Of a DNA stretch of 64,000 nucleotides, positions 16,931 to 26,256 are shown one piece after another. The stretch is from the NCBI RefSeq assembly GCF_000422645.1, contig NZ_AUGL01000006.1, positions 186,001 to 250,000 on the forward strand, in the 5' to 3' direction. Position 1 is the first letter of the stretch; every line of letters begins with the position of its first letter. Origin of the DNA: Ferrimonas futtsuensis DSM 18154. Lineage in GTDB: Bacteria > Pseudomonadota > Gammaproteobacteria > Enterobacterales > Shewanellaceae. The notes beneath the pieces were generated by a model, which had not been told where the DNA came from, did not search any database, and saw nothing but the letters and a program-made list of their open reading frames with translations. The position numbers were made by a program, and so were the translations under genes.

Positions 16931-19033
16931 ATGATTCAAAGGAATGCGCAGACTCTCTCCCTTTCCGGCAGCGACACCAGGCTCAAGCGGCAACAACTCA
17001 AGGAGTACTTCTCCAACACCTGGCGCCTGTATGAAAATCTGTTCGAGGTCATTGTTCGTGATCAGGCCTATTATCTGAAAGCGGAACCCCTTCGCCATCC
17101 ACTTATCTTCTATTTTGGCCACACCGCCACCTTTTTCATCAACAAGCTGAAGCTGGCAGGGATCATCGACTCCCGCATCAACCCGGAGTTTGAGTCCATG
17201 TTTGCCGTCGGCGTGGACGAGATGTCCTGGGACGATCTGGACGAGGCCAACTACCGCTGGCCGTCGGTGGCACAGGTACGCGAATATCGCGATGCAGTGT
17301 TTGCCCGGGTTAACCGGGTGATCGATACCATGCCTCTCTCCCTGCCCATCACCCAGGACCAGCCGGCCTGGGTGATCCTGATGGGCATAGAGCACGAGCG
17401 CATCCACCTTGAGACCTCATCGGTGATCATTCGGCAACTGCCCCTGGAAGAGGTCGCCCCCCACCCGGACTGGCCCAGCTGTCCCCACAACGGCCCTGCC
17501 CCTGCCAACCAGCTGGTGGATGTGGAAGGGGATCGCGTGACCCTGGGGAGGGAAGGCAACCGCAATAGCTATGGCTGGGACAATGAATTTGGCCTTCATC
17601 AGCAGCAGGTCGATCACTTTCAGGTAGCCAAGTATCTGGTGTCCAATCAGGAGTTCAAGGAGTTTGTTGACGCTGACGGTTACGCCCGCTCTGAGTATTG
17701 GAGCGATGAGGGGCAGGCCTGGCTGGCCTACACCAAGGCCAAGCACCCCAGATTCTGGCGTCGTGACGGCGACCACTGGTATCAGCGGAACCTCACCGAG
17801 GAGATGCCTCTGCCACTGAACTGGCCGGTGGAGGTGAACCAGCTGGAAGCCAAGGCCTTCTGCAACTGGAAGGCCGCCGCCTCCCGCAGTCCGGTGCGAC
17901 TGCCCACCGAGTCCGAATGGCAGTTGCTTCGCCGCCGGGTCGAGGACAACAACCCACAGTGGGCGCAGGTTCCCGGTAATCTGATGCTGGATCACTGGGC
18001 GTCCTCCTGCCCGGTGGATCAATTTGATCATCAGGGAATCAACGATGTCGTGGGTAACGTCTGGCAATGGACCGAGACCCCAATCAACGGCTTTTCCGGC
18101 TTCAGTGTCCATCCCCTGTATGACGACTTCTCCACCCCCACCTTCGACGGCAAACACAACCTGATGAAAGGCGGTTCCTGGATCTCCACCGGTAACGAAG
18201 CCCTGGCGGATTCCAGATACGCCTTCAGGCGCCACTTCTATCAGCATGCGGGCTTTCGTTATCTGGTGTCCCACCAGAAGCTGGCCGATACGCGCTACAC
18301 CAATACCTACGAGACGGATGCACTGGTCAGCCAGTACCTGGAGTTCCACTATGGCGCCGAGTATTTCGGCGTAAGAAACTTCCCCAAACAGTTAGTCAGC
18401 CTGTTACGTCCTCATCTTGGCCAAACCCGCAAAGCCCTGGACATCGGCTGCTCGGTGGGCCGGGCCGCCTTTGAACTGGCGCGTCAGTTTGACCATGTTG
18501 ATGGGGTGGATTTTTCTGCCCGCTTTATCCAGCACGCCTATGAGTTGCTGCAGCAGAAGGAGAAGCGCTTTGCCGTCCCTGTGGAGGGAGAGCTGGTGGA
18601 GTACAAAACGGTGACCCTGGCGGATCTCGACCTCGAGGGGAAAAGCCTCAGTCTAAATTTCGTTCAGGGAGATGCCTGTAATCTCAAGCCTCAGTTCAGC
18701 GGCTATGACCTGGTGCTGGCTTCCAACCTGCTGGATCGCCTGGCGGAACCTGCCCGCTTTCTGGACCTTATCGGAGAACGACTCAACCCGGGGGGCCTGC
18801 TGGTGCTGGTTTCACCCTATACCTGGCTGGAGGAGTTCACCCCCAGAGAGAGCTGGCTCGGCGGCTTTAAGAAGGACGGAGAGAGTTACACCACCCTGGA
18901 CGCGCTCAGGGATCGGTTGGGCGCCTCCTTTGCCCTGATAGAGGTTCACCAGGTGCCCTTTGTCATTCGGGAAACCGCCCGCAAACATCAGCACACGCTA
19001 TCGGAGATGACTCTGTGGCGTAAAAAGGGGTAA
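16931..19033 (+). CDS. ovoA: 5-histidylcysteine sulfoxide synthase / methyltransferase OvoA
   Basis: 700 aa, typical of two-domain bacterial OvoA. The N-terminal DinB-like helical domain holds the iron-ligand motif HxxxHxE (EHERIHLE, near 158). The FGE-sulfatase-like domain (about 195-450) contains NDVVGNVWQWTETP and the HNLMKGGSWISTG segment. The C-terminal SAM methyltransferase (about 485-700) contains DIGCSVGRAAFEL. The enzyme joins cysteine to histidine carbon 5 with oxygen and its methyltransferase domain N-methylates the thiohistidine, making ovothiol A with OvoB. No ovoB is adjacent. It is preceded by the tRNA array and stands alone. Confidence 0.93.
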   Translation: MIQRNAQTLSLSGSDTRLKRQQLKEYFSNTWRLYENLFEVIVRDQAYYLKAEPLRHPLIFYFGHTATFFINKLKLAGIIDSRINPEFESMFAVGVDEMSWDDLDEANYRWPSVAQVREYRDAVFARVNRVIDTMPLSLPITQDQPAWVILMGIEHERIHLETSSVIIRQLPLEEVAPHPDWPSCPHNGPAPANQLVDVEGDRVTLGREGNRNSYGWDNEFGLHQQQVDHFQVAKYLVSNQEFKEFVDADGYARSEYWSDEGQAWLAYTKAKHPRFWRRDGDHWYQRNLTEEMPLPLNWPVEVNQLEAKAFCNWKAAASRSPVRLPTESEWQLLRRRVEDNNPQWAQVPGNLMLDHWASSCPVDQFDHQGINDVVGNVWQWTETPINGFSGFSVHPLYDDFSTPTFDGKHNLMKGGSWISTGNEALADSRYAFRRHFYQHAGFRYLVSHQKLADTRYTNTYETDALVSQYLEFHYGAEYFGVRNFPKQLVSLLRPHLGQTRKALDIGCSVGRAAFELARQFDHVDGVDFSARFIQHAYELLQQKEKRFAVPVEGELVEYKTVTLADLDLEGKSLSLNFVQGDACNLKPQFSGYDLVLASNLLDRLAEPARFLDLIGERLNPGGLLVLVSPYTWLEEFTPRESWLGGFKKDGESYTTLDALRDRLGASFALIEVHQVPFVIRETARKHQHTLSEMTLWRKKG

Positions 19034-19110
19034 AAGGTCCAATTGGGGATTGCACCCACCGGCGGTTTTAAGGTGTAATCCCCCCCCTCGAAGATTTTTG
19101 CTGTACCTCG

Positions 19111-21189
19111 ATGACGCTGCTGCAACGCTCCCACACAGGGCGACTTCTCGCCACCCAGTCTCTGAGCCTTAACCTTACAACTCAGGGGGTTGAAGTTAAT
19201 CAGGGACGTCGCCATTCCCTGCTGCCCTGGTCCGAGTTCGGCGCGCCGCCCTACGGAGAAACCGGTTGGTTGTTTGCCAGGCTGACGCTGCCGTCCCAGC
19301 CTCCGAGGACCCTAAGGTGGTTACCCAAAAAAAAGGCTGTTCCATGGACAGAGCAGGCTAAGGCTCACTGGACCGGGTGGCAATGTACCCGGCTCTCTTC
19401 CATTGCCAGGATCGCGTCTGCAGAGTTGCGTCAACAATTCCTGTCACACAGTCGCTGGCAACGACTGGTCACGCTCTCAAGGCAAGGGATTCGCGAGGGC
19501 CTGGGTAACCTGGCACCGGTGGATCTGCCGCCGGAACAGCGTAAAGGCCTTAAACTGATTCGCAGCCTCTCTGAAGACTCGCCTCAGATCCTGGCCAAGT
19601 TGAGGCAGCATCAGCTGCAACAGCAGCTAAAACGCCACAGAAAGCTGTTTGACACCTTGGCAGCGGCCCCTTTGACCAATGCCCAGCGGCAGGCCTGTGC
19701 GACCCACGATGACGTCAACCTGGTCCTGGGGGCTGCCGGGACCGGCAAGAGCACCGTTCTGGCAGGGCGCATCGTCTATCTGATCGCCAGTGGCCTGGCC
19801 ACCCCGGAAGAGATTCTGGTGCTGGCGCACGATGGCGCCGATGTTCAGCGCCTGAAAAGCCTGTTGTTCAGACACCTCGGAAAGGGCGCAGAGCGGATCA
19901 CCGTGCTGCATTTCCAGGCTCTGGCGCTGAGGCTTATCCATCACCACACACACGCCGTGCCCAAGCTCAGTGCCCTCTCTTCGGACGTGAGCCAACTCAG
20001 ACGCTGGCTAAAACAGCAGGTCACCGCACTGTTGTCCCGCCCTGAGGGCCGTGAGTTAATTGTCACCCTGCTGATGAAAGACCTGACCCTAAGCGGCTCC
20101 AAGCAGGCGGTACAAAGGTATCGGCAACTGGTGCTGACCGGCTTGGAGCAGGAGAAGCGACTGCAGTATTGGCAGAGACTGGGGGCCTTCACCCGCCTGC
20201 TGAATCTGCTCTGCGAGCTGTTGCCTGCCTACCGGCGTCATAGGGCCAGGCTGTGGAGCCTGCAACATCCTGCCCTGCTTCCCTGGCAGCCGCTGCTGTC
20301 CACACTGATGGAGGCGTACAACCGCACACTGCGCATCGAAGGCGAAACGGATCGCGATCAGTTGCTGGTGGATGCGGTCAGGCTGCTCAGGCGACCGGAT
20401 GCCCAGTTCCCCTGGAAGCACCTGCTGGTGGATGACCTGCAGCAGATCTCACTGCCCCACAGTGAGCTACTGCAGGCGATGATGCCGAAATCGGAATCGC
20501 TGTTCGCGCTGGGGGATGACTGGCAGAGCAGCGGACGACGTCAAGGGGCAGAGCTGAACCAGTTGCTGGAGTTTGGTCACCACTTTGGCCCTCACAGCAA
20601 AACGATTCTGGATATGAGCTTTACCCTCAACAGTAACCTGAATCTGTTGGGAACCGCGTTCATCAGCCGCAACCCGGCACAATTGACCAAACGGGTCACC
20701 AGTTTAACCATTCAGCCCTATCCCAGTGTCTCCATGGTGGACGACAGATTGCCTCTGTCGGCGGTGGTAAAGAGTGTGGCCAGGCGCGCCAAGCCGGGCT
20801 GGTCCCTGGCTCTGGTGGCCCCCGGCCATGATGCACTGCCCAATGAAGCGGAACTGACCGCCCTGCAAGAACTGGTGCCGGACACGCCCCTGCTGCTATC
20901 CACTCTGGCCGATTGCAAGCACCTGAGTTGCCATTGCGTGGTGATACTGGGGCTGACCGAGGGCCAGTTTCCCCGTCACCACCGGCCCCACCCTGCCCTG
21001 AATGCCATGCTGCCTGCCCAGGAGCAGTTTCCCTTTGCCGAAGAGAGACGGTTGCTCTACCGGGCGATGACGCGTGCCAGTGAGCAGGTCTACCTTAGCG
21101 TCAATAGAGCCAGCCCAAGTCCTTTTGCCAAAGAGATACAACACCTTCTGAACGCGGTCGCCAACAAACAGCCTCATGGACACGCCTGA
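19111..21189 (+). CDS. UvrD-like superfamily I helicase/ATPase
   Basis: 692 aa. Walker A is GAAGTGKST (near 215), Walker B is LLVDDLQQISL (near 440) and a motif VI-like AMTRASEQVYLSVN lies near 652, so the SF1 (UvrD/Rep/PcrA-like) core is present. The first 200 residues contain a nuclease-related or NERD-like segment I cannot name firmly. Residues 220-440 hold a helical insertion. Walker B reads DD-Q rather than the usual DE-Q. A DNA repair or RNA/DNA unwinding role is likely, but the exact job is unknown. It lies 77 bases after ovoA. Confidence 0.8.
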   Translation: MTLLQRSHTGRLLATQSLSLNLTTQGVEVNQGRRHSLLPWSEFGAPPYGETGWLFARLTLPSQPPRTLRWLPKKKAVPWTEQAKAHWTGWQCTRLSSIARIASAELRQQFLSHSRWQRLVTLSRQGIREGLGNLAPVDLPPEQRKGLKLIRSLSEDSPQILAKLRQHQLQQQLKRHRKLFDTLAAAPLTNAQRQACATHDDVNLVLGAAGTGKSTVLAGRIVYLIASGLATPEEILVLAHDGADVQRLKSLLFRHLGKGAERITVLHFQALALRLIHHHTHAVPKLSALSSDVSQLRRWLKQQVTALLSRPEGRELIVTLLMKDLTLSGSKQAVQRYRQLVLTGLEQEKRLQYWQRLGAFTRLLNLLCELLPAYRRHRARLWSLQHPALLPWQPLLSTLMEAYNRTLRIEGETDRDQLLVDAVRLLRRPDAQFPWKHLLVDDLQQISLPHSELLQAMMPKSESLFALGDDWQSSGRRQGAELNQLLEFGHHFGPHSKTILDMSFTLNSNLNLLGTAFISRNPAQLTKRVTSLTIQPYPSVSMVDDRLPLSAVVKSVARRAKPGWSLALVAPGHDALPNEAELTALQELVPDTPLLLSTLADCKHLSCHCVVILGLTEGQFPRHHRPHPALNAMLPAQEQFPFAEERRLLYRAMTRASEQVYLSVNRASPSPFAKEIQHLLNAVANKQPHGHA

Positions 21190-21238
21190 ACGGCGCTGTT
21201 AGTTTAAGGTTAAGAGAGTTTCCCCAATTGGAGCGGCG

Positions 21239-21883
21239 ATGGCACCGGACTCCCTACCCCAGTTGCAGCTGTTTCAGGCCGGTGAGCAGCTCATCGAGTG
21301 CACACCCAGCTTGCCGGTCAATGGCGCCCAGCTGGCCTCACTGGCCAACGCCGCCCGACTCTGGCCCGGGGTAGTCGATGCCCTCTACGCCGGTAACACC
21401 GTAAGTCTTTGGCTCACTCTCGATGCCAACCTCGAGCTAGTGCGACTCAAACTGCAGTCCCATTGGCAGGAATCGACCCGAACCCGGGTCCAGCCCCGCC
21501 TGCATACCCTGCCCGTTCACTACGACGGCGATGACCTTCAGCAGGTGGCAACAAGCTGCGGGCTAAGTCGAGATCAGGTGGTTGCCCTGCACAGCCGTGC
21601 TCGCTATACCGTTGCTTGGCTGGGTTTTCTACCCGGCTTTGCCTATCTAGATGGTTTACCCGACGCCCTGCACCTGCCCAGAAGAGACACGCCAAGGGTT
21701 CGGGTGCCGGCAGGCAGTCTGGCCATCGCCGGCAATCAAACGGCCCTCTATCCAAGCGAATCTCCCGGTGGCTGGCATCTCATTGGCCGCTGTGACCTGA
21801 CCCTGTTCGACCCCTACGCTGGCTCGCCCAGCTTGCTGCTACCCGGGGATCTGGTGAGCTTTCAACCCGTAGGAGAGCTATGA
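21239..21883 (+). CDS. pxpB: 5-oxoprolinase subunit PxpB (KipI family)
   Basis: 214 aa. The KipI/DUF213 fold is recognised by YTVAWLGFLPGFAYLDGLP and PAGSLAIAGNQTALYPSESPGGWHLIGR. Together with PxpA and PxpC it forms the prokaryotic ATP-dependent 5-oxoprolinase, which opens 5-oxoproline to glutamate. First gene of pxpBCA; its stop overlaps the pxpC start by four bases (ATGA). Confidence 0.95.
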   Translation: MAPDSLPQLQLFQAGEQLIECTPSLPVNGAQLASLANAARLWPGVVDALYAGNTVSLWLTLDANLELVRLKLQSHWQESTRTRVQPRLHTLPVHYDGDDLQQVATSCGLSRDQVVALHSRARYTVAWLGFLPGFAYLDGLPDALHLPRRDTPRVRVPAGSLAIAGNQTALYPSESPGGWHLIGRCDLTLFDPYAGSPSLLLPGDLVSFQPVGEL

Positions 21884-22800
21884 GCATAGTGATAGACGCC
21901 CTCGCCGGTCCGATCAGCCTGCAGGACCATGGTCGTTTTGGTCAGCGCCATCTGGGCGTCAGTTGGCAAGGCGCCATGGATCAGCTGGCTTTTGAGTCTG
22001 CCAATTGGCTCTGTGGTAATCCATCGCCTCTGGCGGCATTGGAACTGGGGCCCGGCAGCTTCACTCTCAGAGTCGAGCAGAAGGGTCATTTTGCCTATTG
22101 CGGCCTGGCGCACCAAGGAAGATTGGTGCGTCAGGGAGACGAGTACCGATTATTCGCAGGCTGGCGTTACCCCTGCGAGCCAGGGGATACCTTGGTGCTG
22201 ACGCCCTCCGGAGAGGGGGTGTACGGTTATCTGGCGCTTCGAGGGGGGATCGACCTGCCTCCTCTGCTGAACAGCCGCAGCACCGATCCCGACCTGGACA
22301 GGAGCAGGCTTCCCTCCAGGCCACTGATGCGGGGAGAGTGTTTGCCTGTGGGACAGCAGCAAGTTCCCCTTCCTGAAATCGAGGGGATAGCCCAGCGCCC
22401 CAGCCGAACCCGACTTCGTTACCTACCAGCCCAGCGGGATCAGGCTCCTGAGATGAATCTGCTGGTGTCCCGCTCCGTCAGCCGAATGGGAATAAGGCTG
22501 TATGGAAAGCGTCCTTATCCGCTTTCCCTGGACAGCGTCACCAGACCGGTTTTCCCCGGTGCAATCCAGCTGCCGCCGGACGGCCAGCCCATAGTGCTGA
22601 CCCGGGGTTGCCAAACGACCGGGGGCTACCCGGTTCTGGGCTACCTGCTGCAATCGGACCTGGATGATCTGGCCCAGGCCCCTCCCGGGAGCGAGATCAG
22701 CCTGGTCCCCTGCTCGTGGGCACAAGCGCAACAGGCTCAGCGGCGCTATCAGGGGTACCGCTATCAGTTGAAGCGAGGCCTTTATGGAACTGGATCTTAA
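21880..22800 (+). CDS. pxpC: 5-oxoprolinase subunit PxpC (KipA family)
   Basis: 306 aa biotin-dependent-carboxyltransferase-like (KipA/AHS2) protein. Family marks are LQDHGRFGQRHLGVSWQGAMDQLAFESANWL and SRMGIRLYG. It pairs with PxpB. It overlaps pxpB by four bases and pxpA by 17, so the three are translationally coupled. Confidence 0.95.
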   Translation: MSIVIDALAGPISLQDHGRFGQRHLGVSWQGAMDQLAFESANWLCGNPSPLAALELGPGSFTLRVEQKGHFAYCGLAHQGRLVRQGDEYRLFAGWRYPCEPGDTLVLTPSGEGVYGYLALRGGIDLPPLLNSRSTDPDLDRSRLPSRPLMRGECLPVGQQQVPLPEIEGIAQRPSRTRLRYLPAQRDQAPEMNLLVSRSVSRMGIRLYGKRPYPLSLDSVTRPVFPGAIQLPPDGQPIVLTRGCQTTGGYPVLGYLLQSDLDDLAQAPPGSEISLVPCSWAQAQQAQRRYQGYRYQLKRGLYGTGS

Positions 22801-23521
22801 CGTCGATATTGGCGAGGGCTTCCCCTTCGACCAACAGCTGCTGCAATGGGTCAGTTCAGCCAGCATCGCCTGTGGCGGCCATGCGGGCGACAGAGCCCTG
22901 ATGGCGGCAACGGTAGAGGCCTGCCTGTCTCGGGGCGTGCGCATCGGCGCCCACCCCGGCTATCCGGATCCGGACAACTTTGGACGAAAGCCCCTGACCA
23001 TGGCGCCGCGGCTGTTGCTGGACAATCTCTGTGAGCAGTTGGCATTGCTCGATACCATCTGCCGGAGCCGCGGGGCTACTCTGGCGTACGTCAAACCCCA
23101 TGGGGCCCTCTACAACCAGGCGGTCAGTGATCGCGCTCTGGCAACGCTGATCTGCCAGGCCATCAAAGATGTGGTCCCCCATGCCGCGCTGATGGGGCTG
23201 GCCGGTTCGCCCATGCTTTCTCTGGCCACAGGGGTTGAGCTGGCCGTCATCAGGGAGGGGTTCCTCGACCGACGCTATCTTCACAGTGGTGCTCTGGTGC
23301 CGAGAAGTGAGCCCAATGCCCTCATCGAAGCGCCAGAAGCGATCAGGGCACAACTCACCGGGCTGGCCGTGGCGCAGACGGTCGAGGGACAGGATGGCAA
23401 TCAACACAAGGTGCAGGTGGACAGCCTCTGCCTTCACGGGGACAGCCCCAACGCCCTCGAACGGGCCGAGTTTGTACACAATCACCTGATAAAAATGGGT
23501 TTTTCTCTGCCACAACATTGA
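22784..23521 (+). CDS. pxpA: 5-oxoprolinase subunit PxpA (LamB/YcsF family)
   Basis: 245 aa. The N-terminus MELDLNVDIGEGFPFD, then SIACGGHAGD and RIGAHPGYPD, are the LamB/YcsF signatures, with conserved Asp/His residues for the hydrolytic step. YVKPHGALYN is also intact. It completes the PxpABC enzyme that removes 5-oxoproline formed from glutamine and glutamate damage. No transporter is linked. Confidence 0.95.
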   Translation: MELDLNVDIGEGFPFDQQLLQWVSSASIACGGHAGDRALMAATVEACLSRGVRIGAHPGYPDPDNFGRKPLTMAPRLLLDNLCEQLALLDTICRSRGATLAYVKPHGALYNQAVSDRALATLICQAIKDVVPHAALMGLAGSPMLSLATGVELAVIREGFLDRRYLHSGALVPRSEPNALIEAPEAIRAQLTGLAVAQTVEGQDGNQHKVQVDSLCLHGDSPNALERAEFVHNHLIKMGFSLPQH

Positions 23522-23577
23522 TTTGACCATGTGTCGTCTTTATAGTCATATCATCGACTCTAGCCCGGCATATTGGA

Positions 23578-24420
23578 ATGGACAGAAGCAACATCAAGTG
23601 GGATCAGCAACTGAGGTTTCGGCACATCGAAATCGTCGCCCTCTGGGAGGGAAGATTGACCACCCGCCATCTGTGCCAAACCTTTGGCATAGGTCGGCAG
23701 CAAGCCAGCCGCGACATCAATCACTACCTGAGCCTGGCACCCACCGCCCTGAAATACGACACCAGGTTAAAAGGGTACAAGCCGAGCCCCTACTTCAAAC
23801 CCAGATTCAGCCAGGGAGATTTCTCCGAATATCTGCAGTTGCTGATGCAGCAGAAGCAGCTCGAGGAGAGTGGGTTCGAACTGCTGGCCATCCGCAGTGC
23901 CGATACTGAGTTGGTGGTCCCCCCTCAGCGTCAGGTGGATCCTGCTGTGGTGCGCCAGTTGCTGACCGCCGCCCGCAGCGCCACCAGGGTAAAATTGATG
24001 TACGCTTCCATCGCATCAGGGGCGATCAGCGAACGGGTGTTTGTGCCCCATACTCTGGTTCATGACGGCTATCGCTGGCACTTGAGGGGATACTGCGAGC
24101 AGCTCGAACGCTATCTGGATCTGGTGCTCAGCCGCATCAGAGGACTGCCGAAACTGCTCTACCCCAGCGACCATACCCAGGAACAGGACAGCCAGTGGAA
24201 CCAGTGGGTCAAGGTCACTCTGGTGCCCAACCCCCAGTTCAGCCCTGCACAGAGGGAGGTGATCGCCATCGACTACGGCATGGACGGTGATCAGCTCTCC
24301 CTGACCTGCCGGCGAGCATTGATGGATTACCACCTGCGCCGCCTGCAGATCTCCACCCCAATTCAGGGCTTCGACCCCGCAAGTCAGCTGTTGGTGGTCA
24401 GCGACACTGTGCGCTGCTAG
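23578..24420 (+). CDS. WYL-domain transcriptional regulator
   Basis: 280 aa. The N-terminal helix-turn-helix (about 10-60, LTTRHLCQTFGIGRQQASRDINHY) is followed by a WYL ligand-binding domain (about 120-200), here with HDGYRWHLRGYCE in place of the canonical W-Y-L triplet, and a C-terminal WCX-like extension. Such proteins usually sense nucleotides or single-stranded nucleic acid. Closeness to pxpA (57 bases) allows regulation of that operon but does not prove it. Its 3' end overlaps the convergent SulP gene by 23 bases. Confidence 0.88.
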   Translation: MDRSNIKWDQQLRFRHIEIVALWEGRLTTRHLCQTFGIGRQQASRDINHYLSLAPTALKYDTRLKGYKPSPYFKPRFSQGDFSEYLQLLMQQKQLEESGFELLAIRSADTELVVPPQRQVDPAVVRQLLTAARSATRVKLMYASIASGAISERVFVPHTLVHDGYRWHLRGYCEQLERYLDLVLSRIRGLPKLLYPSDHTQEQDSQWNQWVKVTLVPNPQFSPAQREVIAIDYGMDGDQLSLTCRRALMDYHLRRLQISTPIQGFDPASQLLVVSDTVRC

Positions 24421-26131
24421 CGATATCTAACGCATCGGTCAGCTCTGAAACAAAGGTGAGTCTGCCGGGAAGGGGTTCGATTCCCGCCCGGCTCAGGGTC
24501 TTCAGCGGCTGAAACTGAAGATCACTGATCACCACTTTGGTGCCGAGCTGCTCGCACACCTCCAGCCAGCGCTCCAAAGCAGATAGCCCGCCAGCGTCCA
24601 GCACCGGCACGCTGCTCATGTAGAGTATCACCCCCTGCGCGCCGGCGGTTTCCACGGCAATCTCGGCAAAGATCCGGTCTGCGGCCGCAAAGAACAGCGG
24701 ACCGTTCACCTTGAGTACCCGCCACCCCTGCGGCACCGTTTCGGGCAGGATTCTGGGATTGTTGCCCAGGTCCTTAAGCCGGGTCATCTTGGCCAGTTCT
24801 CCCATAAACAGCAGGCTGGCCATCACCATGCCGGCGGCAATGGCGATCACCATGTCGAAAGCGACGGTCATCACCAGGCAGAGCAACAACACCAGCTGGT
24901 CGCCTAGGGGCGAGCGTTTAAGCAAACGCGCAGCCTTGGGGGCCTCACTCATGTTCCAGGCCACCGTCAACAGCAACGCTGCCATGGCCGCCATGGGGAT
25001 CCAGGCCAGCAGATCGGCCAGCAGCACCACGGACGCCAACACCACCAAGGAGTGCACCACCGCAGACACGGGACTTACCGCACCACTTTTGACGTTTGCC
25101 GCCGATCGGGCAATGGCGGCGGTAGCCGGAATCCCCCCAAAAAGCGGCGCCACCAGATTACCGAGCCCCTGGCCCAGCAGTTCACTGTTGGCGCTGTGGC
25201 GGGTGCCGGTCATGCCGTCCACTACCATGGCGCACAACAGAGATTCAATGGCCCCCAGCATGGCGATGGCAAGCGCCGAAGGCAGCAGGTCTGCCAGCAG
25301 TGGCCAGCTCAGTCCTATGGGGGTGCCTTCCGGGCCGGGTTGTTGCCAGGGCCAGATCAGAGCCGGCAGATAGGGCGGCACCCCGTGGCCGACACTGCCA
25401 TCAGCCAGGGTGTACTGAAAACGGCTGCCCAGAGTGTCAACCGACACCCCCTGCTGGTGCAACCACCAGGCCCCGACGGCCGCCAGCGCCAAGACCGGCA
25501 GATGAGGCGGAAAACGCAGTCCAAGCCTGGGCCACAATAGCAATAAGCCAAGGGTACCCAGTCCCAGCAAGGCGGTTGGCCAGTGAGCATCGGCCAGAGC
25601 CCCCACCAGCCAAAGCCCTTCCGACACTGCCCCGTGCAAGTTCCCGGGCGCACTCAGGCCAAGCAGGTCTTTAAACTGCATGACCGCAATCACCAGGGCG
25701 ATGCCCGAGGTAAATCCGAGAGTGACCGCCGGAGGCACATACTGCACCAGCCGACCGAGTCTCAGCAGTGCCATGCAGATCAGCACCACGCCAGAGAGCA
25801 TGGTGGCCATCAGCAAGCCCCCCAGACCATACTGCTGGGCAATGGGCAGCAGCAGGACCACAAAGGCCGCCGTCGGTCCGGAAACACTGAAACGGCTGCC
25901 CCCGGTCAGGGCGATCAGGACGCCGGCGATCATCGCCGTATACAGGCCATACTGGGGCGCCACGCCACTGGCGATGGCCAGTGCCATGGAGAGCGGCAAC
26001 GCAATGATGCCGACGGTAAGGCCAGCGGTGATGTCCCGCATCAGTTGGGGACGGCCATAGTGGTCATTGAAACAGGAAGCACGCAGCGCATGCCCCAATC
26101 TCAATGAGAAAAGGTGGGGACGATATTTCAC
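24398..26131 (-). CDS. SulP-family inorganic anion transporter with STAS domain
   Basis: 577 aa. About 11-12 membrane helices (residues 20-430) start with DITAGLTVGIIALPLSMALAIASGVAPQYGLYTA, a SulP signature. A cytosolic STAS domain (about 450-565) contains VDAGGLSALERWLE-type residues. Members carry sulfate, bicarbonate or dicarboxylates. The neighbour is a diguanylate cyclase/phosphodiesterase, with no sulfate-assimilation genes, so the substrate is open. Confidence 0.93.
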   Translation of the reverse strand: MKYRPHLFSLRLGHALRASCFNDHYGRPQLMRDITAGLTVGIIALPLSMALAIASGVAPQYGLYTAMIAGVLIALTGGSRFSVSGPTAAFVVLLLPIAQQYGLGGLLMATMLSGVVLICMALLRLGRLVQYVPPAVTLGFTSGIALVIAVMQFKDLLGLSAPGNLHGAVSEGLWLVGALADAHWPTALLGLGTLGLLLLWPRLGLRFPPHLPVLALAAVGAWWLHQQGVSVDTLGSRFQYTLADGSVGHGVPPYLPALIWPWQQPGPEGTPIGLSWPLLADLLPSALAIAMLGAIESLLCAMVVDGMTGTRHSANSELLGQGLGNLVAPLFGGIPATAAIARSAANVKSGAVSPVSAVVHSLVVLASVVLLADLLAWIPMAAMAALLLTVAWNMSEAPKAARLLKRSPLGDQLVLLLCLVMTVAFDMVIAIAAGMVMASLLFMGELAKMTRLKDLGNNPRILPETVPQGWRVLKVNGPLFFAAADRIFAEIAVETAGAQGVILYMSSVPVLDAGGLSALERWLEVCEQLGTKVVISDLQFQPLKTLSRAGIEPLPGRLTFVSELTDALDIASSAQCR

Positions 26132-26256
26132 TCAGGGAGTTCCAGTTGGCAGGAATCGGCGGATTCCGGAAGGCCCATAAGTGTACTGGCTGAGACCCGC
26201 CCCAATCTGTGAGGCGGATCTCAAATGTCAGGGATATGGGGCGAGGGTCACCAACC

